Source of the DNA: Promethearchaeota archaeon
Lineage (GTDB): Archaea; Asgardarchaeota; Thorarchaeia; Thorarchaeales; Thorarchaeaceae
Direction: 5' to 3'
DNA length: 41,373 nucleotides
Assembly: GCA_027031765.1 (NCBI GenBank)
Contig: JALVPN010000144.1
Coordinates: 1-41,373 of the forward strand
Shown here: one piece after another, positions 1 through 8,573 of the stretch
Position numbering within the stretch: the first letter of the stretch is position 1
Layout of the letters: every line of letters begins with the position of its first letter
Translations under genes and position numbers: made by a program
The notes under the pieces: model-generated
What the model was told of the DNA's origin: nothing
Database searches by the model: none
The model's input: only the letters and a program-made list of their open reading frames with translations

Positions 1-61
1 AGATGGGACCCTGCCGTTTTAAGGCCGGCGCTATGGGCCCAGCGACCACCGTCACAACGCG

Positions 62-70
62 CATATAATC
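62..70 (+). promoter_or_regulatory. Candidate TATA box of the CLC channel gene
   Basis: The bases CATATAATC form an AT-rich box in a GC-rich upstream region, about 90 bases before the CLC start. Archaeal initiation would fall near 95 and leave a leader of about 60 bases. The call rests on sequence appearance only. Confidence 0.35.
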
Positions 71-154
71 TCAAGACTTATGTACGGTCTCTGACGAGGC
101 GCTCTACGCCTTCAACATGCCATTAGTTCTCACCATTGATGGAGGCAAGAGCAA

Positions 155-1960
155 TTGATGCCTGATAGGACTATGATGCGTCAGCGACTACAACTCTATG
201 CACTCAGTGCCATTGTTGGTGTGGCATCTGGAGTGACAGCTATAGCGTTCAGGTGTTTGATCTTTGGCATCAGCAGTCTGTTCGTCATGATACCAGCGGT
301 CTTGGGTGCCTGGGGATGGATTGTGGCCCCTGCAGTTGGAGGCCTGTTCGTAGCGTTCATCGTGCAGAGGTACGCGCCGGAAGCAAAGGGACATGGGGTG
401 CCCGAGATAATAGAGGCCTACTCAATCCAAGGTGGACGGATTCGGATGCGCGTACCGCTACTGAAGAGCTTGGCCTCAGCAATCTGTATCGGCTCGGGCG
501 GCTCGTGTGGGAGAGAGGGGCCAATCGCACAGATAGGTGGTGGCGTCGGGTCATCAATTGCACAGTTCCTGAACCTGAACAAGCGGATGACAAAGACACT
601 GGTTGTGTGTGGGGTCTCATCAGGCATCGCTGCCACATTCAACGCCCCGCTCGGGGGCACACTGTTTGGCATTGAAGTCGTTGCAGGGGGTATGGCTGGC
701 TTCTCAATCATCCCTGTAATCTTGGCCTCAGTAATTGCCACGGCAGTGGCAGATGCCGTCCTTGGGACACAGCCCTCATTCCAGGCACCACTGTTCTCAC
801 TTGGCAACTACTTTGAGCTCTTCTTCTACTTTGTCCTCGGACTGGGGTTCGGCATAGTCAGTGTGATATGGGCAAGGGGTTTCTATAAGGTGGAGGACCT
901 GCTTGAAAGGGTGCGAGTCTCGAAGTATGCACTCCCCGCAATTGGGGGGCTCATGGTCGGAGCGCTCGCAGTGCTCGTAATGATGCTGGAAGCAACATTT
1001 GCGTACAGCGGCGCTTTCAAGCCGGGCCAGCCCTATTTCCCAGCCATCATGGGGGTCGGCTACGCATTTGTCGACTCAACGCTGATGGGAAATGTGGTCA
1101 TGGCCGCGCTGCTTACGTTCGGCGTCCTGAAGGGCGTTGCAACATCCCTTACGCTTGGCTCTGGCGGTTCAGGTGGTGTCTTTGCACCCACCCTCTTCAT
1201 GGGTGCAGCACTTGGCGGGGCTTTTGGTCTCCTCATCTCCATGTTGCTCCCCGGGTTCCTCATCAATCCAATGGCATATGCGTTGGTAGGCATGGCCGCT
1301 CTCTTCGCAGGGTCGGGCCGTGCGCCGATTACGTGTATCATCATGGTAATGGAGATGACGCGCGACTACTCGATGATACTTCCACTCATGATTGCCGTGT
1401 CTACATCCTTCCTGATTGCGTCCTCCATCGAGGAGGAGAGCATCTATACACTGAAGCTCACACGACGTGGTGTCCATGTCCACAGGAGCCTGTACATAAG
1501 TGCACTGAAGGAGTTCAGGGCAGAAGAGGTGATGACACGGACGCCAACCGTTCTTCGACCTGAGATGACTAGGGACGAGGTACTGAGGATTGTCGACTCG
1601 ACACAACACACCAAGTTCCCAGTCGTCGATGAAGAGGGATGTGTCGTAGGCACACTGATTACCGAGGACCTGTTCAAGGAGCCACAAGAACCGGGGCGGG
1701 AATACCGTGTCCGAGACATGATGGACACGGACTTCCTGCACCTGAACCCCGGCTGTTCAATGGACGCCGTTCTCCACGCGATGCTGGAGAGAGGAGAGGG
1801 CCATGCAGTGGTGGTCGACCCCAGCAACCCGGACAAGATGCTGGGCTTCATAACAAAAGCTGATGTCCTAAAGGCATACGAGCTCTCCATCCTCCGTCTC
1901 AGAGCAGAGGGAGAAGATGTGGAAGAAATAGGCCAGCCCAAGATTGTGGACCCGACATGA
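155..1960 (+). CDS. CLC-family chloride channel or H+/Cl- antiporter with C-terminal CBS pair
   Basis: This is an integral membrane anion channel or transporter of the CLC family. The selectivity-filter motifs are visible: GHGVPE at residues 79-84 (the GSGIP-type loop), GREGP at 119-123 with the gating glutamate, and a glycine-rich GGVFAP loop near 335-346. Many hydrophobic helices fill residues 15-430. Two CBS domains follow, at about 458-510 and 518-578, and these usually bind adenine nucleotides to regulate transport. The length of 601 residues is normal for a CBS-bearing prokaryotic CLC. The start is TTG at 155 or the adjacent ATG at 158, preceded by GGAGG at 141-145. It is the first gene of the window and stands alone, with a promoter-like stretch before the next gene. 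Family assignment is secure. Channel versus exchanger cannot be decided here. Confidence 0.93.
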   Translation: MMPDRTMMRQRLQLYALSAIVGVASGVTAIAFRCLIFGISSLFVMIPAVLGAWGWIVAPAVGGLFVAFIVQRYAPEAKGHGVPEIIEAYSIQGGRIRMRVPLLKSLASAICIGSGGSCGREGPIAQIGGGVGSSIAQFLNLNKRMTKTLVVCGVSSGIAATFNAPLGGTLFGIEVVAGGMAGFSIIPVILASVIATAVADAVLGTQPSFQAPLFSLGNYFELFFYFVLGLGFGIVSVIWARGFYKVEDLLERVRVSKYALPAIGGLMVGALAVLVMMLEATFAYSGAFKPGQPYFPAIMGVGYAFVDSTLMGNVVMAALLTFGVLKGVATSLTLGSGGSGGVFAPTLFMGAALGGAFGLLISMLLPGFLINPMAYALVGMAALFAGSGRAPITCIIMVMEMTRDYSMILPLMIAVSTSFLIASSIEEESIYTLKLTRRGVHVHRSLYISALKEFRAEEVMTRTPTVLRPEMTRDEVLRIVDSTQHTKFPVVDEEGCVVGTLITEDLFKEPQEPGREYRVRDMMDTDFLHLNPGCSMDAVLHAMLERGEGHAVVVDPSNPDKMLGFITKADVLKAYELSILRLRAEGEDVEEIGQPKIVDPT

Positions 1961-2000
1961 CCAGTGTCCAGTGTAGTAGGGGCAGTATACACGGGATTGA

Positions 2001-2009
2001 TATAATAAG
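2001..2009 (+). promoter_or_regulatory. Candidate TATA box of the V4R/GTPase/roadblock cluster
   Basis: TATAATAAG lies between the CLC stop and the V4R gene. A start about 25 bases downstream would give a leader of about 65 bases to ATG 2099, or about 110 bases to ATG 2147. Confidence 0.4.
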
Positions 2010-2098
2010 GGACAGGTGACACGCAGATAGGCCAATCACTCGAGACGCACCCTAGAGGCAACAGTCCCTAGCAGGATGTCGCCTGCAGACACCGGGTA

Positions 2099-2836
2099 AT
2101 GAGCAGAGCGTTCAGAAAGAGTGATTGCACAGACCAACAAGTAAGTATGAGGTACTGGTCGTACTACAGGAGTGTGACAGATGAGTTGGTAAAGACTGTA
2201 GAGGCACCGCCTGAACTCCACCCACTAATAGAGGAGATAGAAAAGAAATACGAGGAAGTATTCGCATCGCACCTTGAGTTCAGGCCGGAGGAGAGCCGTA
2301 TTCGGCTCCTAGGAAAAGACGTGATGTTCATAGGACTCAGGGCAGTAGCAATCGACCTGAAGGACGAGCTCGACAGAGTCCTGGGAGAACAGGGAAGAAA
2401 CCTCCTAATCTACCGCCTAGGACAGTCGTTTGGCCGCTCTGAGGCGGAACGCTTGATCCCACAGCTCGGCGTTGAGGGACTACCGGCAAGACTTGCTGCA
2501 GGGCCAATCTGGGCGGCATTCTCCGGATTTGTGAGGGTAAGACTACTCCCGGGATCAGTGCTCGAGCCGAATGAGAACTATTTTCTGTTCTACGAACATC
2601 CGAACAACTTCGAGGCACAGCTCTGGAAGGACGAGGGACGCACGAGTCAGGAGCCAGTCTGCTTCTTCAACGCGGGGTACTCGTCAGGCTGGTGCTCAGT
2701 TGCATCGGGGCTGGACCTGGATGCAGAGGAAATCCTATGTGAGGCCAAGGGCGACCCTGTCTGCAGGTTCATAATGTTCCCATCGTCCCGCCGGATGGAA
2801 TACATGGAACGCGTGGACGAATACAGGAACATATAG
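2099..2836 (+). CDS. V4R domain protein (Bet3/TRAPP-like fold) with XylR-N-like region
   Basis: The C-terminal part (about residues 185-228) has the V4R pattern: a glycine-rich GYSSGW segment followed by Cys 188, 199, 214 and 222, ending in the typical CRF. The preceding region (about 55-185) resembles the XylR-N/V4R sensor region. V4R domains are known to share the fold of the TRAPP subunit Bet3 and often bind small hydrophobic ligands or metals. There is no signal peptide or membrane span, so it should be cytosolic. The first ATG is 2099. An in-frame ATG at 2147 is possible, because the first 16 residues are not domain-like. It lies directly upstream of an MglA-like GTPase and three roadblock proteins, which suggests a regulator or scaffold for that GTPase. 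The function itself is inference. Confidence 0.8.
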   Translation: MSRAFRKSDCTDQQVSMRYWSYYRSVTDELVKTVEAPPELHPLIEEIEKKYEEVFASHLEFRPEESRIRLLGKDVMFIGLRAVAIDLKDELDRVLGEQGRNLLIYRLGQSFGRSEAERLIPQLGVEGLPARLAAGPIWAAFSGFVRVRLLPGSVLEPNENYFLFYEHPNNFEAQLWKDEGRTSQEPVCFFNAGYSSGWCSVASGLDLDAEEILCEAKGDPVCRFIMFPSSRRMEYMERVDEYRNI

Positions 2837-3035
2837 AGTAGAGAACAGGAGTGCACGGCATACAGGGGCCTGCACTGGGGTCTCCACTGCGGCTGGCACG
2901 GACATGTGGCTGGGGCAACTGACCTGGCAAGATGTGGTCTGTATTGCATGTGACATGACAACGTCTGTATGTGTCCGCGCACCACGGACGGTGGGTTCAC
3001 TCTGACAACGACAACTAGAAACAGGGGGCGAATAG

Positions 3036-3665
3036 ATGGGAGGAAGAATGAAACCGTACGACTACAAGGTCTACGTGACCGGGCCATTCCAAGCGGGAAA
3101 GACAACTCTCATCCACACTCTCGACCCAGATGCCATATCAATAGAACGTGAGATGCGAGAAGCATATCGTGGTGAGAAGGGGACGACGACCACAGGGTTT
3201 GATCTAGGTCGGGTCGTGTGGGTGAGGAAAGAGGTGCATCATGACGGACTGGTTGTCCCAAAGAAGGAGTTTGAACGCGAAAGGGCCGAGTACGACGGCT
3301 GGACAACCAGAGAGATTGAACTCAGAGGTGTGCCAGGACAACTACACTTCAAGTTTGTCAGAGACACTATGCGGATGAACACCGATGGTGTCCTCATGAT
3401 TGTGGACTCGTCAGACTACGGGATGATTGGTGATGCAAGCGCAATACTGGCAGAAACGATAGCTGCATTCGGCGACATACCTCTGGAAGTGATTGCAAAC
3501 AAGCAGGACCGTAACGATGCCGCTAGTCCAGAAGAGGTCGCGACATGGCTAGGAGTAGAGAAGGCGACCGGTATGTGTGCAAAGGATCACGAGTCGGCCC
3601 GAGAGGCACTGATACGCCTGCTGAAGAAGCTGGAGGGAGCAGGGGAGGAAGGGGGGTCTGCATGA
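3036..3665 (+). CDS. MglA-like Ras-superfamily small GTPase
   Basis: This is a soluble GTP-binding switch protein of about 209 residues. G1 is GPFQAGKT at residues 16-23, a threonine run at 50-53 fits G2, and G3 reads GVPGQ at 98-102, so the usual aspartate is absent, as in bacterial MglA (TVPGQ). G4 is NKQD at 155-158, and G5 may be CAKD at 181-184. An insertion-like charged segment lies between G2 and G3 (about 62-92). Start candidates are ATG 3036 and ATG 3048. The second has GGGAGG four bases upstream, although MKPYDYK fits either. It is followed within 22 bases by the first of three roadblock/LC7 genes, the typical partners (MglB-like) of such GTPases. The target pathway is not visible. 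Confidence 0.87.
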   Translation: MGGRMKPYDYKVYVTGPFQAGKTTLIHTLDPDAISIEREMREAYRGEKGTTTTGFDLGRVVWVRKEVHHDGLVVPKKEFERERAEYDGWTTREIELRGVPGQLHFKFVRDTMRMNTDGVLMIVDSSDYGMIGDASAILAETIAAFGDIPLEVIANKQDRNDAASPEEVATWLGVEKATGMCAKDHESAREALIRLLKKLEGAGEEGGSA

Positions 3666-3687
3666 ATGACCATACAGAGGGCGGTGC

Positions 3688-4149
3688 GTGAGCACATTGC
3701 ATGAGGACACCCACGAAATCCCACCAGTCCGAACAATCGTGTCAAAGCTCAGAGAGTTCACAACAAGGGTGCCGGTGTGGGGCCTGACGGTGTTTACAAT
3801 TGATGGTTATGTGATAGCCCATCATGCCACGACCAACAACATTCCCCAAGGAGTTGAGATGGCCATAAGCAGCATGTCAGCAGGGCTGATTGCGATTGCA
3901 GAAGACTTCATAAGACTTGTAGATGCGAAGAAGCGGTTCAAGGAGATAGTTGTTGACTCGGAGGACACCGATGGAGCCCCTGCATTCTCAGTCATACTGA
4001 GGCATGCAGCGGAAAACGTAATGCTCGCATGTATCTTCCCGAGGACAACGCAACTTGGACTGATCACGTTTGAGATGGACCTGCTCTGTAATGACATTGT
4101 AGAGATTGTAGGGCAGTGGGACCCCAAACTCCACATGATGAAACAGTGA
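3688..4149 (+). CDS. Roadblock/LC7 domain protein 1
   Basis: This 153-residue soluble protein has a single roadblock/LC7 domain at about 13-120: a long N-terminal helix, the strand pattern LTVFTIDGYVIAHH, a central helix rich in Met/Ala/Ser, and a closing strand pair (VMLACIFP and GLITFEMD). The family dimerises and acts on small GTPases as MglB-type GAP or scaffold. The start is GTG at 3688, with GAGG seven bases upstream at 3677-3680. It begins 22 bases after the GTPase stop and is probably co-transcribed with it. It is longer than the two roadblock proteins downstream and differs from them in sequence, so the three are probably not recent duplicates. Confidence 0.85.
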   Translation: MSTLHEDTHEIPPVRTIVSKLREFTTRVPVWGLTVFTIDGYVIAHHATTNNIPQGVEMAISSMSAGLIAIAEDFIRLVDAKKRFKEIVVDSEDTDGAPAFSVILRHAAENVMLACIFPRTTQLGLITFEMDLLCNDIVEIVGQWDPKLHMMKQ

Positions 4150-4169
4150 CGTGAGGAGGCTGAAAACCA

Positions 4170-4601
4170 GTGAGCATGGGTACAAGCGAGAAACTGTCGG
4201 AGGTCATTCGAAGCCTTGTGACAGACTCGTCAGACAAGTTCCATGGCTGCGTAATCACCAACGAAAGGGGACTGATTGTCGCCGCAATGGATGACAACAC
4301 CGTATCCAATGAGAGTTTGGCAGCAATGATGTCATTGCTGTCAGACACGGCACAGCGGATAAACGAGAGCTTGGATCTTGGGACTCCCAAGACAATGGCA
4401 ATCCTCTCTGACGAAAGACGTCTTCTGATGCACGAGTTCAGGGTACAGGGACGTCGGTTCAGGATTGGTGCCATTGTCAGTGGCAGGGTGACATCCCGAA
4501 GACTGAAACGGATACGGGGGCTGTTCAGCCGTGGCGGTATTGAGCATACATTGGAAGATGCAGCCAAACGCGTTGTCAGTGTGTTGGAAGAGAGGGCATG
4601 A
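4170..4601 (+). CDS. Roadblock/LC7 domain protein 2
   Basis: This 143-residue protein has the roadblock order: an N-terminal helix, the strand pair GCVITNERGLIVAA, a helix with alternating Ala/Met/Ser (residues 50-68), then a strand pair ending in FRIGAIV. A basic segment follows (residues 108-125, several Arg/Lys), which the family does not usually have and which may contact an acidic partner or membrane. The start is GTG 4170, with GAGGAGG at 4153-4159 ten bases upstream. ATG 4176 is the alternative. It sits 20 bases after the first roadblock gene in the same direction. Domain assignment is by pattern, and the partner is inferred from context. Confidence 0.8.
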   Translation: MSMGTSEKLSEVIRSLVTDSSDKFHGCVITNERGLIVAAMDDNTVSNESLAAMMSLLSDTAQRINESLDLGTPKTMAILSDERRLLMHEFRVQGRRFRIGAIVSGRVTSRRLKRIRGLFSRGGIEHTLEDAAKRVVSVLEERA

Positions 4602-4641
4602 CCGTACCTACGAATGATGTGAAACAAGGTGAGGGAAGGTA

Positions 4642-5004
4642 ATGCCAAGGACTGAAGAGCTGAAGCAAGTATTGAGTGAACTACTGAAGAAGTGCGACCT
4701 TGATGGTGTGGCGATTGTTACGAACCGGGGGCAACCAGTGGCCGCGATACTACCGCATGACGCACCGGAGAAGGCTGTTTCTGCAATGGCAGCATCAATC
4801 CTGTCAATAGGACAGCGGGTAGGATATGAGCTGGGTGCGGGCGAACCGAGGCATATCATTGTTGACGGCACAGAGAACACAGTAGTACTCGTCGGGTTTG
4901 ACTCGATGGTACTTGTGGGACGGGCACCATCAACCGCTGAGATTGGGCTCATTCGGTTCGAGGCAGGCAAGACGGTCAGGAAACTACAGGAACTCCTCTC
5001 ATGA
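4642..5004 (+). CDS. Roadblock/LC7 domain protein 3 (MglB-like)
   Basis: This is the shortest (120 residues) and most typical roadblock/LC7 protein of the three. It has an initial helix, then DGVAIVTNRGQPVAAILP, then the helix carrying AMAASILSIGQRV, a conserved glycine before the third strand, and a final GLIRFEAG strand and helix. This matches the MglB-type consensus closely. ATG 4642 follows GAGGGAAGG at 4631-4639. It closes the five-gene group that starts with the V4R protein. The next feature is on the opposite strand. The likely role is a GTPase-regulating or scaffolding dimer in the cytosol, possibly as a heteromer with the other two roadblock proteins (inference). Confidence 0.87.
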   Translation: MPRTEELKQVLSELLKKCDLDGVAIVTNRGQPVAAILPHDAPEKAVSAMAASILSIGQRVGYELGAGEPRHIIVDGTENTVVLVGFDSMVLVGRAPSTAEIGLIRFEAGKTVRKLQELLS

Positions 5005-5017
5005 AGCGTAGGGACAA

Positions 5018-5310
5018 CTAGGCCGGCACCGGGCGGTACGGGACAGGTCGTGCGTGCAACCGCACTGACTTGGACAACAGGACAGACTGTATGACCTCGC
5101 CGGCGCCACGAGCAAGCACCTGTGCACCCAGCAAGTGACGGGACTCGGTGTCCACGACAAGTTTCACAAGACCACGAGTGTCGCGCGCAGCGACCGCGTG
5201 TGGCACATACGCCAGTGAGAGTATGCTCACAACAACACTGCAACCAGCACTCCTAGCTGCACGTTCCGTGAGGCCGACACCAGCGACCTGAGGGTCTGCC
5301 CGGTTGCGGC
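5018..5310 (-). pseudogene. Remnant of a mercuric-reductase-like flavoprotein (dimerisation domain only)
   Basis: Read on the minus strand from about 5310, one frame gives [11 protein letters not shown], then VPHAVAARDTRG, LVKLVVDTES, LLGAQVLA and GAGEVIQ. These are the ordered landmarks of the C-terminal dimerisation domain of pyridine nucleotide-disulfide oxidoreductases, closest in feel to MerA. Upstream in the same frame there are stop codons, and no FAD or NAD domain is present. Downstream the expected HPFPT-type catalytic end is replaced by unrelated residues before the stop at 5018. Both ends are therefore lost. The remnant lies between the roadblock cluster and the copper ATPase, so it may be what is left of a metal-resistance gene. 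A short standalone reading frame (5018-5230) is unlikely to be a functional protein. Confidence 0.75.
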
Positions 5311-5351
5311 CCAGATGCCGTTGCTACTGTCACAACGCAGCCCCAAGCCAA

Positions 5352-5379
5352 AGAGATAAATATCTACACGGATATATCC
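5352..5379 (+). promoter_or_regulatory. copA promoter: TATA-like box and 10-bp palindrome
   Basis: An AT-rich box GATAAATAT (5354-5362) preceded by CCAAAGA suits a BRE/TATA element. Initiation would fall near 5385, about 30 bases before the copA ATG. The perfect palindrome GGATATATCC at 5370-5379 lies between TATA and the expected start, a usual place for an archaeal repressor operator. The PadR-TRASH protein encoded after copA is the obvious candidate to bind it (inference). Confidence 0.5.
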
Positions 5380-5415
5380 AAACAGATACATACCGGCCAT
5401 GGGTGGCGAGCAGAC

Positions 5416-8064
5416 ATGGAAGATGCTGTCGGAAAGAAGGTGAAGCGACGTTCGTTGAAGATTGAAGGGATGCACTGTGCATCCTGTGTGGCAACCATTG
5501 AAAGGGCACTCCTAGAGCAGGACGGGGTGATAAGGGCCACCGTAAGTCTGCTGGACGAGAAGGCGGTCGTAGAATATGACCCTCAGAGAGTGGACACGCC
5601 GGATCTTGAACGGGTGGTCGAGTCAACGGGGTATTCAGTCCGACGGGCAAAGATGACTCTCAGGGTCACATCAAGACCAGACGTCGATGGCTGGGAGGCA
5701 ATAGTTGATACCTTGAAGGGGACTGAAGGAGTCCTAGGAGTAGAGGTGTATCCTGAAAGGGACATGTTGATAGTGGAATATGACGACGATCTCGTCACTG
5801 TCAGGACGGTGAAACGGGCGCTACGCACTGTGGGCCACACCATAGAGGAGGAGGAGAAGTCAAGGACGGACCGGGAGTCGCTGGCAAGAACACAAGAGAT
5901 AAGACACTATACTAGACTGTTGGCCCTGGCACTTGCACTCTCAATACCAGTGGTCCTGGTCACGTTCGGTGTACTGACACCGCTACTGCCCGAGGGCGTC
6001 ACACCAGCGATGGTCAACTTCGTACTGACGACGCCGGTTCAGTTTGTGGCAGGATACCCATTCTACAGGTCGAGCCTGAAGGCAGCACGACATGGAAAGT
6101 TGAACATGGACACCCTGATAATGCTTGGGACCAGCGCGGCCTATTCGTACTCAGTGGCTGCGACGTTCGTGTTCACTCAGTACGATGCTTTCTACGACAC
6201 TGCTGCCCTCCTGATCACATTCATACTCCTCGGGAGGACTCTTGAGGCGGTGGCCAAGGGGCGCACATCACGTGCAATAAGGGAGCTCATGGATCTCCAG
6301 CCAAAGGCAGCAACGGTGTTGCGCGACGGGAGAGAGGTGCTGGTGCCGGCTGATGAACTTGAGGTGGGAGACGTGGTCCTTGTGAGACCCGGCGAGAAGA
6401 TACCGGTGGACGGTGAGGTCATCGAGGGCATGTCATCTGTGGACGAGTCAATGATAACTGGAGAGTCCGTGCCCGTGAGCAAGGGGCCAGGTGACACGGT
6501 CGTCGGTGCGACCATCAACAAGAACGGCGTGTTGCGAGTCCGTGCGACAAAGGTAGGACAGGACACGGTCCTCTCACAGATAATACGGCTTGTGGAGAGT
6601 GCCCAGACCCAGAAGCCGCCAATCCAGCGGAAGGCTGACGCGATTGCAGCAGTGTTCGTACCGGTCGTGATGACACTTGCCCTCGTGACATTTGTTGTCT
6701 GGGCATTTGTGTTCACCCAGCCATGGGTACGGGCACTGAGCTTTACGATTGCAGTCCTCGTAGCTGCGTGCCCCTGTGCACTCGGTCTTGCGACACCGAC
6801 CGCACTGATGGTAGGTCTGGGCCGTGGGGCAAAGTACGGGATCCTGATAAAGACCGGCTCCGCGCTCGAAACGATACCGAGGATTGATGTGATAGTATTT
6901 GACAAGACCGGGACACTCACAGTCGGTGCGCCCACGGTGACCGATGTCATCACGGATTACAACACTGACGAGGACTCTGTACTGTCAGTGGTGGCAGCAG
7001 TAGAGACCAACAGCGAGCACCCATTGGCTGAGGCAATTGTGAACTATGCAAGAGAGAGAGGTATTGATATCCCGCAGGTCGATGCGTTCGAGGCCGTCCC
7101 CGGGCGCGGCGTGCGGGCGCGGGTCGACAACGAAGTTGTACTCGTCGGGAACGAGGACCTCCTTGCCGACGCGGGAGTGGACACTACGCGACTCCTCGGA
7201 ACGGCCAAGGGACTACAGGACCAAGGCAAGACCACAGTCTTTGTGGCCCGTGATGGACGGGCGCTTGCAGTCATTGGGATTGCAGACACACTGAAACCCA
7301 GTTCACCACAGGCAGTTAGGCTGCTCAGGGAGATGGGAATTGAGGCCATCATGCTTACAGGGGACAAGAGGAGGACTGCAGAGTTCATCGCCGCCTCCGT
7401 GGGAGTTGACCATGTGATGGCAGAGGTGCTGCCGGAGCAGAAGAGCGCCAAGGTCAGGGAACTACAGCGAGAGGGACGAGTTGTAGCGATGGTAGGAGAC
7501 GGGATAAATGATGCACCAGCACTGGCCCAGGCCGATGTCGGCATTGCGCTCGGGAGTGGCACAGACGTGTCGATGGAAACGGGGGACATAGTGCTTGTAC
7601 GGAGCGACTTGCTGGACGTGGTTGCAGCAGTCCAGCTCGGACAGAAGACTATGACCAAGATCCGGCAGAACTTCTTCTGGGCGCTAGTATACAACATGGC
7701 CCTGCTCCCCATAGCTGCAGGAGTGCTATTCCCCATAGCAGGCATAGTGCTCCGGCCTGAACTCGCTGGCCTGGCAATGGCATTCTCCAGCGTGAGTGTG
7801 GTGACCAATGCACTACTACTCGGGCGCTTCAGACCGGTGGTTGGTGAGAGTGACACGGGCACGACAGGTCAGATGGGGCCGGGAACAGCGGTGGACCCTG
7901 TGTGTGAGATGCATGTAGAGATTACAGACGAAACGCCAGCATTTGAGTACAACGGCCGGACATTTTATTTCTGTGCCGCCCGCTGTAGGGACATGTTTGC
8001 AGCTAGGCCCGAAGAATACCTTGAGAAGAAGAGGACTGAACAGGAAACATCGAGCTGGAACTGA
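5416..8064 (+). CDS. copA: Cu+-exporting P1B-type ATPase with N-terminal HMA and C-terminal YHS domain
   Basis: This membrane pump couples ATP hydrolysis to heavy-metal (probably Cu+ or Ag+) export. An N-terminal HMA domain has the metal ligand pair CASC at residues 21-24. A second HMA-shaped repeat (about 79-148) lacks the CxxC. Eight hydrophobic helices follow, with the actuator TGES, the intramembrane CPC at 452-454, the phosphorylation site DKTGT starting at D496, the SEHP nucleotide-site motif, and GDGINDAP near 694. The C-terminus adds a YHS domain (about 826-868) with DPVC and a later C-x3-C. The CPC type predicts Cu+/Ag+. ATG 5416 lies about 30 bases after the predicted transcription start. 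It is followed by a PadR-TRASH regulator and preceded by a mercuric-reductase-like remnant, so this is a metal-resistance locus. At 882 residues it is slightly long because of the extra domains. Confidence 0.96.
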   Translation: MEDAVGKKVKRRSLKIEGMHCASCVATIERALLEQDGVIRATVSLLDEKAVVEYDPQRVDTPDLERVVESTGYSVRRAKMTLRVTSRPDVDGWEAIVDTLKGTEGVLGVEVYPERDMLIVEYDDDLVTVRTVKRALRTVGHTIEEEEKSRTDRESLARTQEIRHYTRLLALALALSIPVVLVTFGVLTPLLPEGVTPAMVNFVLTTPVQFVAGYPFYRSSLKAARHGKLNMDTLIMLGTSAAYSYSVAATFVFTQYDAFYDTAALLITFILLGRTLEAVAKGRTSRAIRELMDLQPKAATVLRDGREVLVPADELEVGDVVLVRPGEKIPVDGEVIEGMSSVDESMITGESVPVSKGPGDTVVGATINKNGVLRVRATKVGQDTVLSQIIRLVESAQTQKPPIQRKADAIAAVFVPVVMTLALVTFVVWAFVFTQPWVRALSFTIAVLVAACPCALGLATPTALMVGLGRGAKYGILIKTGSALETIPRIDVIVFDKTGTLTVGAPTVTDVITDYNTDEDSVLSVVAAVETNSEHPLAEAIVNYARERGIDIPQVDAFEAVPGRGVRARVDNEVVLVGNEDLLADAGVDTTRLLGTAKGLQDQGKTTVFVARDGRALAVIGIADTLKPSSPQAVRLLREMGIEAIMLTGDKRRTAEFIAASVGVDHVMAEVLPEQKSAKVRELQREGRVVAMVGDGINDAPALAQADVGIALGSGTDVSMETGDIVLVRSDLLDVVAAVQLGQKTMTKIRQNFFWALVYNMALLPIAAGVLFPIAGIVLRPELAGLAMAFSSVSVVTNALLLGRFRPVVGESDTGTTGQMGPGTAVDPVCEMHVEITDETPAFEYNGRTFYFCAARCRDMFAARPEEYLEKKRTEQETSSWN

Positions 8065-8120
8065 CAACACAGACCGTGCCTGTGGGATGGTGGACACTGG
8101 TGGACAATGCCGAAGGGACA

Positions 8121-8573
8121 ATGCGTGAAGAAATGGACGAAATCCTCTCAGGTTTCACGCAGTTCTACATACTACTTATGCTGAGTGAAAGGGACGCCCA
8201 TGGGTACGCACTGATCAAGGAGTACCATAAGAGGACAGGACGCACCCTGAGTGCAGGGACACTGTATCCGTTCTTGCGAAAGCTGGAGGAGAAGGGACTG
8301 GTGACACACGAGGACAGACCTGTGGGCAACAAGCCGAGGTCAGTGTATATGTTGACACAGACAGGGCGGACATTCTGTAAACGGCTATTCCAGAGGTTCG
8401 CCACAATGGTCGCATCTGCAATCGAGCCAAGCCTGGAAGTGTGTGCGAGCTGCGGTGTGAAACTGATAGGAGGGGGGTATCATGAGATTATCGACGGAAA
8501 AGAAATGGCGTTCTGCTGCTCACATTGCGCTGCTGCTTTCAAGGGTGAACGGACGGGCAGTGAGCACCGCTGA
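8121..8573 (+). CDS. PadR-family regulator with C-terminal TRASH-like metal-sensing domain
   Basis: The N-terminal 85 residues form a PadR winged helix: FTQFYILLMLSE, then GYALIKE, then the recognition part SAGTLYPFLRKLEEKGLV. The C-terminal 40 residues hold CASCG and, about 19 residues later, CCSHC, the spacing of a TRASH/YHS-like metal site. PadR proteins are usually dimeric repressors, and TRASH domains are known in archaeal copper regulators. The start is set at ATG 8121, because the PadR domain begins there. A frame-open GTG at 8076 has no ribosome site. It begins 56 bases after copA in the same direction, so it is probably a copper-responsive autoregulator of the pair. The PadR plus TRASH combination is less usual than the known Lrp-type or other HTH-TRASH copper regulators. 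Confidence 0.88.
   Translation: MREEMDEILSGFTQFYILLMLSERDAHGYALIKEYHKRTGRTLSAGTLYPFLRKLEEKGLVTHEDRPVGNKPRSVYMLTQTGRTFCKRLFQRFATMVASAIEPSLEVCASCGVKLIGGGYHEIIDGKEMAFCCSHCAAAFKGERTGSEHR

Noticed and set aside
6192-6953. Long minus-strand open frame inside copA
   Set aside because: It is antisense to well-supported ATPase motifs and its translation is Ser/Thr/Arg/Pro-rich with no domain.
7044-7862. Second long minus-strand frame inside copA
   Set aside because: Composition-driven shadow opposite the P-domain. No start signal or homology pattern.
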